Positions 24,915-34,352 of a DNA stretch of 64,000 nt are shown one piece after another; position 1 is the first letter of the stretch, and each line of letters starts with the position of its first letter. This stretch comes from Prado023 sp963697345 (GTDB lineage Bacteria; Actinomycetota; Actinomycetes; S36-B12; CAIYMF01): NCBI GenBank assembly GCA_963697345.1, contig CAVONS010000005.1, forward strand, positions 124,001 through 188,000. Direction: 5' to 3'. The notes below the pieces were generated by a model, which saw only the letters and a list, made by a program, of their open reading frames with translations, searched no databases and was not told the origin of the DNA. A program made the translations under genes and the position numbers.

Positions 24915-26291
24915 TCACATTGAGTCGATGAGCCGCTGAACGCGCTCGTCCTTGGCGGCGAAGGGGTCCTTGACCAGCACCGTGCGCTGCGCCTGGTCGT
25001 TGAGCTTGAGGTGCACCCAATCGACGGTGAAGTCACGTCGGGCCGCCTGGGCCGCCATGATGAACTCGCCGCGCAACCGTGCCCGCGTGGTCTGGGGCGG
25101 GATCGACTTGGCCGCGAAGATCTCGATGTCGCTGCCGACCCGGGCGGCCATCCCCTTGCTCTCGAGACGGTTGAACAGGCCCCGCTCGCGCGAGACGTCG
25201 TGGTAGGCCAGGTCGAGCTGCGCGATCCGCGGGGAGCTCCAGGCCAGGTCGTGACGCTGCATGTAACGCTGCAGCAGGCGGTGCTTGATGACCCAGTCGA
25301 TCTCGGTGTCCACGTCGTGGAGGTTCCCGGTGGACACCGCCGTGAGCGTGCGCCGCCACAGGTCGAGCACGCGGGCATAGATCGGGACCTCGGCCAGTCC
25401 GCTGGTCTCCGCGAAGCTCTGCACCCGGTCGAGGTAGTCAGCCTGGATCTGCCATGCCGAGAGCATCCGCCCGTTGGCCAGACGCACAGCCCGGCTGCCC
25501 GTCAGGTCGTGGCTGATGTCGCGGATCGCCCGGATCGGGTTCTCCAGGGTGTGGTCGCGCATCGTGGCCCCGGACTCGAGCATGCGCAGCACGAGGTCGG
25601 CGCTGCCCACCTTCAGCAGTGTGGTGGTCTCACTCATGTTGGAGTCCCCCACGATGACGTGCAGCCTGCGGAACCGCTCGGCGTCGGCATGGGGCTCGTC
25701 GCGGGTGTTGATGATCGGCCGGGACCTCGTCGTCGCTGACGACACCCCCTCCCAGATGTGCTCGGCGCGTTGACTCAGGCAGAAGATCGTTCCCCGTGGG
25801 GTCGACAGGACCTTGCCGGCACCCGCGATCAGCTGACGGGAGACCAGGAAGGGGATCAACGCGTCGGAGACCTTCGAGAACTCCCCCATCCGACCGATGA
25901 GGTAGTTCTCGTGGCAGCCATAGGAGTTGCCGGCGGAGTCGGTGTTGTTCTTGAACAGGTAGATCTCACCCTCGATGCCCTCCTCGGCCAGTCGCCGCTG
26001 GGCATCGACCACCAGCGCCTCCACGATGCGCTCACCGGCACGGTCATGGATGACCAGTTCGCGCAGGTCATCACACTCGGCTGTGGCGTACTCGGGATGG
26101 CTACCGACATCGAGGTACAGCCGGGATCCGTTGCGCAGGAACACATTCGAGCTGCGACCCCAGGCAACCACCCGCCGGAAGAGGTAGCGGGCCACCTCGT
26201 CCGGGCTGAGGCGCCGCTGCCCCCGGAAGGTGCACGTGACGCCGTACTCGGTCTCGATGCCATAGATCCGCCGGCCCAGCGGATCAGCCAT
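24915..26291 (-). CDS. pafA: Pup-protein ligase PafA
   Basis: 458 aa. It ligates the C-terminal Glu of Pup to lysines of target proteins with ATP. The start MADPLGRRIYGIETEYGV and the conserved FLRNGSRLYLDVGSHPEYATAE region (the last given here as its two ends FLRNGSRLYLD and HPEYATAE), KNNTDSAGNSYGCHEN and NTRDEPHAD are characteristic of the Pup ligase/deamidase fold. The ATG at 26291 overlaps the prcA stop by 8 nt (ATGGCTGA). It is the last pupylation gene of the operon. Confidence 0.96.
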   Translation of the reverse strand: MADPLGRRIYGIETEYGVTCTFRGQRRLSPDEVARYLFRRVVAWGRSSNVFLRNGSRLYLDVGSHPEYATAECDDLRELVIHDRAGERIVEALVVDAQRRLAEEGIEGEIYLFKNNTDSAGNSYGCHENYLIGRMGEFSKVSDALIPFLVSRQLIAGAGKVLSTPRGTIFCLSQRAEHIWEGVSSATTRSRPIINTRDEPHADAERFRRLHVIVGDSNMSETTTLLKVGSADLVLRMLESGATMRDHTLENPIRAIRDISHDLTGSRAVRLANGRMLSAWQIQADYLDRVQSFAETSGLAEVPIYARVLDLWRRTLTAVSTGNLHDVDTEIDWVIKHRLLQRYMQRHDLAWSSPRIAQLDLAYHDVSRERGLFNRLESKGMAARVGSDIEIFAAKSIPPQTTRARLRGEFIMAAQAARRDFTVDWVHLKLNDQAQRTVLVKDPFAAKDERVQRLIDSM

Positions 26292-26997
26292 CGAGGAGCT
26301 CACGCAGCCGGTCCGAGCCGAGACGGCGGAACGTGCGTCGGGGCCGGTCGCGCTCCAGCAGCGCGACCTCGAGATGGGTCAGGGGGATCTCCCGGGGCAT
26401 GTCCGCCGCGCCGGACCCCCCCGGGGCCTCCGAGGTCGCGAGCGCAGCGATGGCCAGGGACAGCCCCTCGCCCACACCCAGGCCCGCACGCCAGTGCTCG
26501 GACAGGTGGGCGGCGATGGACTCGGACAGGCCGCCCATCGCGACATAGCCGTGCTCATCGGCCACGGACCCGTCAAAGGTCAGCCGGTAGATCTGGTCCT
26601 CCTCCGCACTGGTCCCCACCTCGGCCACCACAAGCTCCACCTCGTAGGGCTTGGCCGCCTCGGTGAAGATGGTGCCCAGGGTCTGGGCGTACGCATTGGC
26701 CAGGCTGCGTCCGGTGACATCGCGCCGGTCGTAGGCATACCCGCGCATGTCAGCCAGCCGCACGCCGGCCACGCGCAGGTTCTCGAACTCGTTGTACTTG
26801 CCCACCGCGGCGAACCCGATGCGGTCATAGATCTCGCTGACCTTGTGCAGGGCCCGCGAGGGGTTCTCCGCGACGAAGAGGATCCCCTCCTGGACCTGCA
26901 CCACCACGACGCTGCGGCCCCGAGCAATGCCCTTGCGCGCGTAGTCGGCCTTGTCCTTGATCAGCTGCTCTGGGGAGACGTAGAACGGCATGCTCAT
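26284..26997 (-). CDS. prcA: 20S proteasome alpha subunit
   Basis: 237 aa. The N-terminal YVSPEQLIKDKADYARKGIA is the usual actinobacterial alpha-subunit gate segment, followed by GRSVVVVQ and ENPSRALHKVSEIYDRIGFA. It forms the outer rings that receive ARC-delivered pupylated substrates. The C-terminal tail is short. ATGA overlap with prcB (26994-26997). Confidence 0.96.
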   Translation of the reverse strand: MSMPFYVSPEQLIKDKADYARKGIARGRSVVVVQVQEGILFVAENPSRALHKVSEIYDRIGFAAVGKYNEFENLRVAGVRLADMRGYAYDRRDVTGRSLANAYAQTLGTIFTEAAKPYEVELVVAEVGTSAEEDQIYRLTFDGSVADEHGYVAMGGLSESIAAHLSEHWRAGLGVGEGLSLAIAALATSEAPGGSGAADMPREIPLTHLEVALLERDRPRRTFRRLGSDRLRELLDG

Positions 26998-27827
26998 GCT
27001 CGGCCCCCCCCGATGTGTGCCACGGGACCGTCGGGGCGCTGCATCCTGCGGTCGACCACTGCCTGGCAGAGCCGGGTCAGCTCATCAGGGTCGACACGGC
27101 GGAAGCCGTTCGCGTCCACCACGGCCACGACGGGGAAGATGCGGCGGGCAAGGTCCGGGCCCCCTGTCGCCGAGTCGTCATCAGCAGCGTCGTACAGGGC
27201 CTCGATGCAGACCTCCACGGCGTCGGTCTCCCCGAGTTCGGCCGAGTAGAGCTTCTTGAGCGCACCACGGGCGAACATCGACCCGGAGCCGACCGAGTAG
27301 AAGTCGTGCTCCTCGTAGCGGCCGCCGGTCACGTCGTAGGAGAAGATCCGCCCGGTGCTGTGGGCCAGGTCGTACCCGGCCAGCAGGGGGACCGCCGCGA
27401 GGCCCTGCATCGCCAACCCCAGGTTCGAGCGCAGCAGCGAGGCGAGGCGGTTGGCCTTGCCATCCAGGGACAACGAGGACCCCTCGATCTTCTCGTAGTG
27501 CTCCAGCTCGACCTGGAACAGCCGCACCAGCTCGATGGCGATGCCCGCTGAGCCGGCGATCCCGATGCACGCGTGCTCGTCGGCGGCAAACACCTTCTCG
27601 ATGGACCGCTGTGCGATCACATTGCCCATGGTCGCCCGGCGGTCACCGGCCATCACCACGCCGTCGGCCCACGTCGCGGCGACGATCGTCGTTCCGTGCG
27701 GGGCCTCGACCGAGCTGGGACCGGCGGCCAGGCGGCCGAGCAGGTCCGGGCGGTGCTGGGCGAGGAACTCGGCGAAGGACGCCTCCCCGACCATCGAGTA
27801 GGCCGGTGGAAGGGGATTCCCGGTCAC
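26994..27827 (-). CDS. prcB: 20S proteasome beta subunit
   Basis: 277 aa including a 45-residue propeptide. Autocatalytic cleavage before T46 (APHG/TTIVAATW) would expose the catalytic N-terminal threonine. GDRRATMGN and GSGSMFARGALKKLY are conserved beta-subunit regions. The GTG start directly follows the pup stop (27828), so the two are coupled. Confidence 0.96.
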   Translation of the reverse strand: MTGNPLPPAYSMVGEASFAEFLAQHRPDLLGRLAAGPSSVEAPHGTTIVAATWADGVVMAGDRRATMGNVIAQRSIEKVFAADEHACIGIAGSAGIAIELVRLFQVELEHYEKIEGSSLSLDGKANRLASLLRSNLGLAMQGLAAVPLLAGYDLAHSTGRIFSYDVTGGRYEEHDFYSVGSGSMFARGALKKLYSAELGETDAVEVCIEALYDAADDDSATGGPDLARRIFPVVAVVDANGFRRVDPDELTRLCQAVVDRRMQRPDGPVAHIGGGRA

Positions 27828-28037
27828 CTACTGGCCGCCCTTCTGGACGAACCCGCGCACGAACTCCTCGGCGTTCTCCTCGAGGACGTCGTCGATCTCA
27901 TCGAGGAGCGCATCGACGTCGGCGTCGATCGCCTCCTTGTTCGCCGACGCACTGGTCGACGTCGCCGGCGGTGGGGCGGGCTCGGTCTCGGTCTCCTGCT
28001 CGGGACGGGCCCGATGCTGCTCGCTGGACTGGCTCAC
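27828..28037 (-). CDS. pup: Prokaryotic ubiquitin-like protein Pup
   Basis: 69 aa. It has a disordered, Glu/Gln/Thr-rich N-terminal half, the helical VDALLDEIDDVLEENAEEFV segment that binds ARC, and the C-terminal GGQ. The terminal Gln means Dop must deamidate it before PafA can ligate it. The GTG at 28037 has an AGAGGAGG ribosome site 5 nt away. Confidence 0.97.
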   Translation of the reverse strand: MSQSSEQHRARPEQETETEPAPPPATSTSASANKEAIDADVDALLDEIDDVLEENAEEFVRGFVQKGGQ

Positions 28038-28122
28038 GGCGTCCTCCTCTGCGTCACGTCCGACACTAGTGCCGAAGTCGGGCACCCACACGCCCACCCG
28101 GCTCGAGTCGCGGCACGTGCCC

Positions 28123-29634
28123 TCAGGACCCGCCGAGCGCGCTCACCAACGATCCGACGTCGCTGACCGACCCCATGAGCGCTCCCACGTGCTCACGCGT
28201 CCCGCGGACAGGGTCGGGGGTGGGCACCCGCACCAGCGCCGACCTGCCCGGCATGTCGAAGACGACTGAGTCCCACGACGCCGCGGCCACGTGGGCGCCG
28301 AACTTGCGGACGCACTCGCCACGGAACCACGCCCGGGTGTCCACGGGCGGGTCCGTGACCGCCCGCGCGACCTGCTCATCGGAGGTGATCCGGCGCAGCG
28401 AGCCGCGTTGCTCGAGACGGAACGCGAGCCCCTTCTCCGGACGGGTGTCGGCGTACTGGAGGTCGATCGCGGCCAGCCGCGAGGCCGACCAGTCCAACCC
28501 GTCGCGACGGCGGAAGCCCTCCAGCAGCGACCGCTTGGCGACCCAGTCCAGCCGGTCTGCCAGGGACGCCGGATCAGTGGCCAGCCCGGCCAGCACCTCG
28601 GCCCACAGGTCCAGCACCTCGGCGGTGCGGGCGTCCGTGCCCCCGGGACGGCTTGCGCAGTGCGATCGGGCGGCATCCAGGTAGGCCACCTGGATCTCGA
28701 GGGCCGTCATCGGTGAGCGACCGAGGCACTCCAGGGGCTCAGCCAACGTCAGGTCGTGTGACACACGATGGATCGCTGACACCGGGTTGGCCAGGGTGAT
28801 CCCCAGGTCCGGCCCACCCGCCTCGATCATGGACAGGACCAGGGCGGTGGTTCCCAGCTTGAGCAGCGTGGCCGTCTCGGACAGGTTGGCGTCCCCGACG
28901 ATCACATGCAGGCGACGCCAGAGTGCCGGGTCGGCGTGGGGCTCATCGCGGGTGTTGATGATCGGCCGCTTGAGTGTCGTCTCAAGCCCCACCTCGACCT
29001 CGAAGAAGTCTGCGCGGCTGGACAACTGGAAGCCCAGCCCGCGACCGTCCTGGCCCAGGCCGACCCGGCCGGCGCCGGTGAACACCTGTCGGGTCACGAA
29101 GAACGGGATGAGCGCATCGACGACCGATCGGAAGGGGGTGCGCCGATCCATCAGGTAGTTCTCGTGGGTGCCGTACGAGGCGCCCTTGCCATCGGTGTTG
29201 TTCTTGTAGAGCACGATCTCGTGGCCCGCCGGCATCGTCGCGGCCGCTCGAGCCGCCTGCGCGGCCAGGGTCATCCCGGCCCGGTCCCAGAGGACCGCAT
29301 CCCACGGATTCGTGACCTCGGGACTGGAGTACTCGGGGTGTGCATGGTCCACGTACAGCCTGGCTCCATTGGTCAGCACCAGGTTGGCGGTGGCCGCATC
29401 ATCGGTGAGCTGCGACGGGTCGGCATCGGCACGGGTGAGGTCGAAGCCCCGGGCATCACGCAGCGGGGATTCCTCGTCGTAGTCCCATCGGTGGGCCAGG
29501 GCGCCGGCATGCCCGGCAACCACGGCGTGGGCGTTGACGACCAGCCCGGACATCCGCACCGGATTGGCGTTCGGGTGGCCCGGGTGGCTGATCCCGAACT
29601 CGGTCTCCAGCCCCATCACCCGGTGCACCGACAT
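28123..29634 (-). CDS. dop: Pup deamidase/depupylase Dop
   Basis: 503 aa. Deamidates Pup-Gln to Pup-Glu and removes Pup from substrates. It starts SVHRVMGLETEFGISHPG and carries NGARLYVDHAHPEYSSPE, the KNNTDGKGASYGTHENYL region (shown as YGTHENYL) and INTRDEPHAD, the fold shared with PafA, plus the Dop-specific insertion (DEESPLRDARGFDLT) near residue 60. The ATG at 29634 follows a perfect TATGCT -10 by 7 nt, so the operon transcript dop-pup-prcB-prcA-pafA is probably leaderless at dop. Confidence 0.95.
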   Translation of the reverse strand: MSVHRVMGLETEFGISHPGHPNANPVRMSGLVVNAHAVVAGHAGALAHRWDYDEESPLRDARGFDLTRADADPSQLTDDAATANLVLTNGARLYVDHAHPEYSSPEVTNPWDAVLWDRAGMTLAAQAARAAATMPAGHEIVLYKNNTDGKGASYGTHENYLMDRRTPFRSVVDALIPFFVTRQVFTGAGRVGLGQDGRGLGFQLSSRADFFEVEVGLETTLKRPIINTRDEPHADPALWRRLHVIVGDANLSETATLLKLGTTALVLSMIEAGGPDLGITLANPVSAIHRVSHDLTLAEPLECLGRSPMTALEIQVAYLDAARSHCASRPGGTDARTAEVLDLWAEVLAGLATDPASLADRLDWVAKRSLLEGFRRRDGLDWSASRLAAIDLQYADTRPEKGLAFRLEQRGSLRRITSDEQVARAVTDPPVDTRAWFRGECVRKFGAHVAAASWDSVVFDMPGRSALVRVPTPDPVRGTREHVGALMGSVSDVGSLVSALGGS

Positions 29635-29641
29635 GGCCCAC

Positions 29642-29647
29642 AGCATA
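29642..29647 (-). promoter_or_regulatory. -10 element of dop-pup-proteasome operon
   Basis: TATGCT on the minus strand, 7 nt before the dop ATG; leaderless type. Confidence 0.55.
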
Positions 29648-29680
29648 GGGCGGATGGCGCGCCCCCGAAGCAGGCCTCGA

Positions 29681-29709
29681 GGGCGGGACTCCGTGTGGAG
29701 CACCCGCCC
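29681..29709 (-). terminator. Hairpin after PTS permease gene, probable terminator
   Basis: GGGCGGG (29681-29687) pairs with CCCGCCC (29703-29709); inside, CTCC/GGAG closes a GTGT loop. It lies between the PTS stop and the dop promoter on the same strand, so it would insulate dop from read-through. Confidence 0.55.
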
Positions 29710-29747
29710 CCGAGGGCGTCATTCATGTTCAGTTGTGGGTGGCGCCT

Positions 29748-31487
29748 CTACCGATGGGGAGCCCCCGGCAGGTCGAGGATCTCACCCTTGAGCGTCTCGG
29801 CACGAGTGCCGAAGATCGCCTGCATGTTGTCCCCGACCTCGAGGACGCCAGCGGCGCCCAGGCTCTTGAGCTTGGCCTTGTCGACCTTGCTCTTGTCGTT
29901 GACCGAGATCCTCAGTCGCGTGATGCACGCATCGACGCTCGTGATGTTCTCGAAGCCGCCGAAGGCCGCGAGGACCTTCGCCGCCTGCGACATGTCGGCC
30001 TCCATGGCTGCGGCGTCGACCGCTGCCATCTTCTCCTCGTCGGTGAGCTGCAGCTCGTGCTCGCCGTAGTCGGCGATCGCCTCTGCGTCCGGCTCGCGAC
30101 CCGGGGTCGCCAGATCCTTCCACTTCACTGCCCAGGTGAACAGCAAGTAGTAGATCGGGACGAAGATCAGGCCCAGGATGATGACGTTCCACCATGGTTC
30201 CCGGCCCGGCAGGATGCCGAACAGGAAGAAGTCGATCAGGCCACCGGAGAACGTCAACCCGATCGATGTTCCCGTGATGTACATGATCATGAACGACAGC
30301 CCTGCGAGCACCGCGTGGATACCGAACAGCCACGGGGCGATGAACAGGAAGGTGAACTCGATCGGCTCGGTGATCCCGGTCAGGAACGACGTCAGCGCAG
30401 CAGATGCCAGGATGCCGGCGGCGATCTTGGCCTGGCTGGACTTCGCCTGCCGGTACATGGCGTAGGCCGCCGCGGGCAGGCCGAACATCATGAACGAGAA
30501 CTTGCCGGCCATGTAGCGACCGGTCTCGAACCCGGCGTTGTCCACGAACGGCGTGTCGTCAGCCAGCTGGGCGAACCACATGCGCTGGTCGCCCGTGATG
30601 ATCTCGCCGGCGTTGTTGGTGTACTCACCGAACTGGAACCAGAACGGGCTGTACCAGATGTGGTGCAGGCCGAAGGGGATCAGCGAGCGCTCAACGAGGC
30701 CGAAGATGAAGACGCCGATGGCGCCCAGGCCCTTGATCGCATCTGCGAACGAGTTGATCGCCTCACCGATGGGCGGCCATGCGAAGCTCGCAACCAGCCC
30801 GCCGAGGAGCGCGAAGGTCGCGGTCGCGATCGGGACGAACCGCTTGCCCGCGAAGAACCCCAGGTACGGCGGGAGTTCGATCCGGTACCACTTGTTGTAG
30901 CACCAGGCCGCCAGGGCGCCGATGATGATGCCACCGAAGACGCCGGTCTGCAGGCTCGGGATGCCCAGGATGTTGGCGAACGCCGGGGATGGCAGGGAGT
31001 TGAAGTAGCTCATGTCCGACGTGGACATCAGTGAGGACGAGACCACTGCGTCCCCCGGTGGACAGGTGTCCGGCACGACCCCTGTCGTGCCCTCGGGCGC
31101 ACAGGTGATCTCGTTGACGTTCTGGATCGACATGAACACGCTGATCGACTTGTTGAAGACCAGGAAGCCGACGGTGCCCGCCAGCGCAGCGACACCAGCG
31201 TCAGCGGTCAGGCCGATGGCAACACCGATCGCGAACAGCAGCGCCAGGTTGCCGAAGACGATGTCCCCGGCACCCACCATCGTGTCCGTGATGAGCTTGA
31301 AGATGCCGTCGGGCACTGCGTCCGCATCATTGATCTGCTTGTACATGTTCTGGGCGCCCGCGCCCAGGCCCAGCAACAGGCCTGCTGCGGGCAGGATGGC
31401 CACGGGCACCATGAGCGCCTTGCCAACGCGCTGCAACTGCCCGAAGAGTCCAATCTTCTTCTTTGGAGGTGCCTTCGTACCGGACAT
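29748..31487 (-). CDS. PTS glucose/N-acetylglucosamine-family permease EIICB
   Basis: 579 aa. N-terminal EIIC with about ten membrane segments (VPVAILPAAGLLLGLG; sugar-binding region GITEPIEFTFLFIAPWLFG) and a C-terminal EIIB whose phosphorylated cysteine is C521 in DACITRLRISV. There is no EIIA domain, so a separate EIIA is needed. It imports and phosphorylates glucose or GlcNAc; the sequence does not decide which. An EIIC loop near residue 125 carries an extra segment with two cysteines (TCAPEG and DTCPPGD). An AGGAG site sits 5 nt before the ATG. Confidence 0.92.
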   Translation of the reverse strand: MSGTKAPPKKKIGLFGQLQRVGKALMVPVAILPAAGLLLGLGAGAQNMYKQINDADAVPDGIFKLITDTMVGAGDIVFGNLALLFAIGVAIGLTADAGVAALAGTVGFLVFNKSISVFMSIQNVNEITCAPEGTTGVVPDTCPPGDAVVSSSLMSTSDMSYFNSLPSPAFANILGIPSLQTGVFGGIIIGALAAWCYNKWYRIELPPYLGFFAGKRFVPIATATFALLGGLVASFAWPPIGEAINSFADAIKGLGAIGVFIFGLVERSLIPFGLHHIWYSPFWFQFGEYTNNAGEIITGDQRMWFAQLADDTPFVDNAGFETGRYMAGKFSFMMFGLPAAAYAMYRQAKSSQAKIAAGILASAALTSFLTGITEPIEFTFLFIAPWLFGIHAVLAGLSFMIMYITGTSIGLTFSGGLIDFFLFGILPGREPWWNVIILGLIFVPIYYLLFTWAVKWKDLATPGREPDAEAIADYGEHELQLTDEEKMAAVDAAAMEADMSQAAKVLAAFGGFENITSVDACITRLRISVNDKSKVDKAKLKSLGAAGVLEVGDNMQAIFGTRAETLKGEILDLPGAPHR

Positions 31488-31656
31488 AGGGTCTCCTACC
31501 CGTGTGTGGATCCGTCACAGTGCAACTTACTCAGTTCGTACGGACGAAGCCCGCTCAAACGTGAGAAGTCGCAGGAAGGCAGACATTTGTTCGCGGCCCG
31601 TCCGCGGCGGGTCAGCCCAGTGGGGATCCCGGCACGATCGGCCCGCAGCCGGGCCT

Positions 31657-33312
31657 CTACAGGTACTGACCGGTGTTGGCCACCGTGTCGATCGAGCGAC
31701 CCGCCTCGGTGCCCTGCTTGCCGGCGACCAGCGTGCGGATGAACACGATGCGTTCGCCCTTCTTGCCCGAGATCCGCGCCCAGTCGTCGGGGTTCGTCGT
31801 GTTCGGAAGGTCCTCGTTCTCCCGGAACTCGTCGATGCAGGCACTGAGCAGGTGCGCGACTCGGATCCCCTTCTGTCCGGTGTCGAGGTACTCCTTGATG
31901 GCGCTCTTCTTGGCCCTGGCCACGATGTTCTCCAGCATGGCCCCGGAGTTGAAGTCCTTGAAGTACAGGGTCTCCTTGTCGCCGTTGGCATAGGTGACCT
32001 CCAGGAACCTGTTCTCCTCGGACTCCACGTACATGCGCTCCACGGTCCGGCGGATCATGGCCTCGCACGCGGCCTGCGCCGAGTCGCCGTTCTCGGCCAG
32101 GTCCTCGGGATGCAGCGGCAGATCGGGGGTCAGGTACTTGCTCAGGATGTCACCGGCGGCCTGCGCATCCGGGCGCTCGATCTTGATCTTCACGTCGAGT
32201 CGACCGGGGCGCAGGATCGCGGGGTCGATCATGTCCTCACGGTTGGAGGCGCCGATCACGATCACGTTCGCCAGTCCCTCGACACCGTCGATCTCGGAGA
32301 GCAGCTGCGGCACGATCGTGTTCTCCACATCGGAGCTGACTCCCGACCCGCGGGTGCGGAACAGGGAGTCCATCTCGTCGAAGAACACGATGACCGGCGT
32401 GCCCTCGCTGGCCTTCTCCCGGGCGCGCTGGAAGACGAGGCGGATGTGGCGCTCGGTCTCCCCCACGTACTTGTTGAGCAGCTCGGGGCCCTTGATGTTG
32501 AGGAAGTAGGAGCGCGCAGCACTTCGACCCTCACGCTCGGCCACCTTGCGCGCCAGGGATGCAGCCACCGCCTTGGCGATCATGGTCTTGCCACATCCGG
32601 GCGGTCCGTAGAGCAGGATCCCCTTGGGCGCTGCCAGCTTGTGCTCGCGGAACAACTCCGCATGGACGTAGGGGAGCTCCACAGCGTCGCGGATCATCTC
32701 GATCTGGCCGGACAGGCCACCGATGTCGCGGTAGTCGACGTCGGGCACCTCCTCGAGGACGAGCTCCTCCACCTCAGACTTCGGGATGCGCTCGTAGACA
32801 TAGGACGAGCGCGGGTCCATCAGCAGGGAGTCGCCTGCCCGGATGGTCCCCTCACGCAGCGCCTGGGCGAGCAGGACGACCCGCTCCTCATCGGTGTTGC
32901 CCAGGACGAGCGCCCGATCCCCGCCCTCCAGGAACTCCTTGAACATCACCACCTGGCCGACGCGTTCGTAGGCCATGCCGGCGATCACGGTCATCGCCTC
33001 GTTGACCATGACCTCCTGCCCGGGCACCAGCTCTCCGAGGTCCGGCGCAACGCCCACACGGAGCTTGCGGCCCTGGGCGCTGATGTCAGCGGTGCCATCC
33101 TCGTGGGCCTCGAGGAAGACGGCGAACCCGTTCGGCGGCTCGGCCAGGCGATCCATCTCCGCCTTGAGCGTCACGATCTGGTCGCGAGCCTGGCGCAGGG
33201 TGTCCGACAGCCGCCTGTTCGTGGCCGCCAACTGGTCGAGCTCGGCCTGCAGCGCGCGCATACGTCGATCGATGTCGGGGGGCAGAGCGGGGGGCAGAGC
33301 CTCACCTGTCAT
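31657..33312 (-). CDS. arc: Proteasome-associated AAA ATPase ARC/Mpa
   Basis: 551 aa. N-terminal coiled coil (about residues 15-60) that captures Pup, double OB domain, then one AAA module with Walker A GPPGCGKT, Walker B VIVFFDEMD and arginine-finger region DPAILRPGRLD. The C-terminus ends GQYL, the penultimate-tyrosine motif that docks into the 20S alpha ring. It is separated from dop by the PTS gene and follows trmI by 60 nt. An AGGAGG site lies 6 nt before the ATG. Confidence 0.96.
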   Translation of the reverse strand: MTGEALPPALPPDIDRRMRALQAELDQLAATNRRLSDTLRQARDQIVTLKAEMDRLAEPPNGFAVFLEAHEDGTADISAQGRKLRVGVAPDLGELVPGQEVMVNEAMTVIAGMAYERVGQVVMFKEFLEGGDRALVLGNTDEERVVLLAQALREGTIRAGDSLLMDPRSSYVYERIPKSEVEELVLEEVPDVDYRDIGGLSGQIEMIRDAVELPYVHAELFREHKLAAPKGILLYGPPGCGKTMIAKAVAASLARKVAEREGRSAARSYFLNIKGPELLNKYVGETERHIRLVFQRAREKASEGTPVIVFFDEMDSLFRTRGSGVSSDVENTIVPQLLSEIDGVEGLANVIVIGASNREDMIDPAILRPGRLDVKIKIERPDAQAAGDILSKYLTPDLPLHPEDLAENGDSAQAACEAMIRRTVERMYVESEENRFLEVTYANGDKETLYFKDFNSGAMLENIVARAKKSAIKEYLDTGQKGIRVAHLLSACIDEFRENEDLPNTTNPDDWARISGKKGERIVFIRTLVAGKQGTEAGRSIDTVANTGQYL

Positions 33313-33372
33313 GACGCACCTCCTGGGCGGATCCTTCGACTCTACCCAGACTTCCGCCGATCCCGCAGGAGA

Positions 33373-34272
33373 TCACGTCGCTGCGGCGGGTCCCGGGCCG
33401 GTGTAGTCCGCGCCGTACGCACCCTTGGCCGGACGGCTGCGCTTGACCGGCAGGACGGTCCCCGGAGCAAGCCGACGGGTGGCCAGCAGGAACCCCGTGT
33501 GCCCGGTCATCCGATGGTCCGGGCGCACCGCAAGGCCCTCCAGGTGCCATGTGCGCAGCATGAGCTCGCTGGCCTGGGGCTCGGTGAACCGCCCGTCGGC
33601 ACGCAACGTCTCGGCCATCCGCGACAGCTGCGTGGTCGTGGCCATGTAGACGACCAGGATCCCGCCCGGCAGCAGGGCATCGGCCACGGCATCCACGCAC
33701 TCCCAGGGGGCAAGCATGTCGAGCACCACACGGTGCACGTCGGTGAGCGTGAGGAGATCCTGGAGGTCTCCCTCGTGGAGGGTCCACTGGGGCTGCGGGC
33801 CACCGAGGAAGCGCTCCACGTTCCCGCGAGCCACCTCGGCGAAGTCCGATCGTCGCTCGAACGAGGTCACCCGACCGGTCGGGCCCACGGCGCGCAGCAA
33901 CGAGCAGGTGAGGGCACCTGACCCGGCGCCGGCCTCCACGACGTGCGCGCCCGGGAACACGTCGGCCAACCCGATGATGGCAGCGGCGTCCTTGGGATAG
34001 ATCACCGTGGCGCCGCGCGGCATGGACAGCACGAAGTCGCGCAGGAGGGGCCGCAGCACGAGGTAGGCGACCCCCGCCACGGTCGTCACCACGATGCCCT
34101 CCGGCCGCCCGATCAGGTCGTCGTGGTCGATCTTGCCCTTGTGGGTGTGGAACTCCTTGCCGGGCACGAGCGAGAACGTGTGGTGCCGGCCCTTCGGATC
34201 GGTCAGCTGGACGAGGTCGCCCGGTTGCAGGGGTCCGTGCCGGTCGGCGCGCGCGATGGGCAGCTCAGTCAT
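33373..34272 (-). CDS. trmI: tRNA (adenine-58-N1)-methyltransferase TrmI
   Basis: 299 aa. The N-terminal strand domain contains GKEFHTHKGKIDHDDLIG, then a Rossmann SAM domain with VVEAGAGSGALT and a conserved DMLAPWECV region. It makes m1A58 in the T-loop of tRNA. The location upstream of arc is common in actinobacteria. The ATG lies 6 nt after TAGGGT on the minus strand, so leaderless translation is likely. Confidence 0.94.
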   Translation of the reverse strand: MTELPIARADRHGPLQPGDLVQLTDPKGRHHTFSLVPGKEFHTHKGKIDHDDLIGRPEGIVVTTVAGVAYLVLRPLLRDFVLSMPRGATVIYPKDAAAIIGLADVFPGAHVVEAGAGSGALTCSLLRAVGPTGRVTSFERRSDFAEVARGNVERFLGGPQPQWTLHEGDLQDLLTLTDVHRVVLDMLAPWECVDAVADALLPGGILVVYMATTTQLSRMAETLRADGRFTEPQASELMLRTWHLEGLAVRPDHRMTGHTGFLLATRRLAPGTVLPVKRSRPAKGAYGADYTGPGPAAAT

Positions 34273-34278
34273 GGGGCG

Positions 34279-34284
34279 ACCCTA
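34279..34284 (-). promoter_or_regulatory. -10 element of trmI, leaderless type
   Basis: TAGGGT on the minus strand, 6 nt before the ATG at 34272. Confidence 0.45.
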
Positions 34285-34352
34285 CGTCCGCGGGGCGGCC
34301 GGCTACGAAGCCGCTGTGCCGATCCACAGGTGATCGGGCATGCGTGGCGTCG

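Noticed and set aside
31640..31655. GGCCC/GGGCC dyad near the end of arc
   Set aside because: Only 5 bp, next to the stop codon, and without T-run; too weak to call a terminator.
31012..33921. 969-codon plus-strand open frame
   Set aside because: Antisense to the PTS permease, arc and trmI; no family resemblance.
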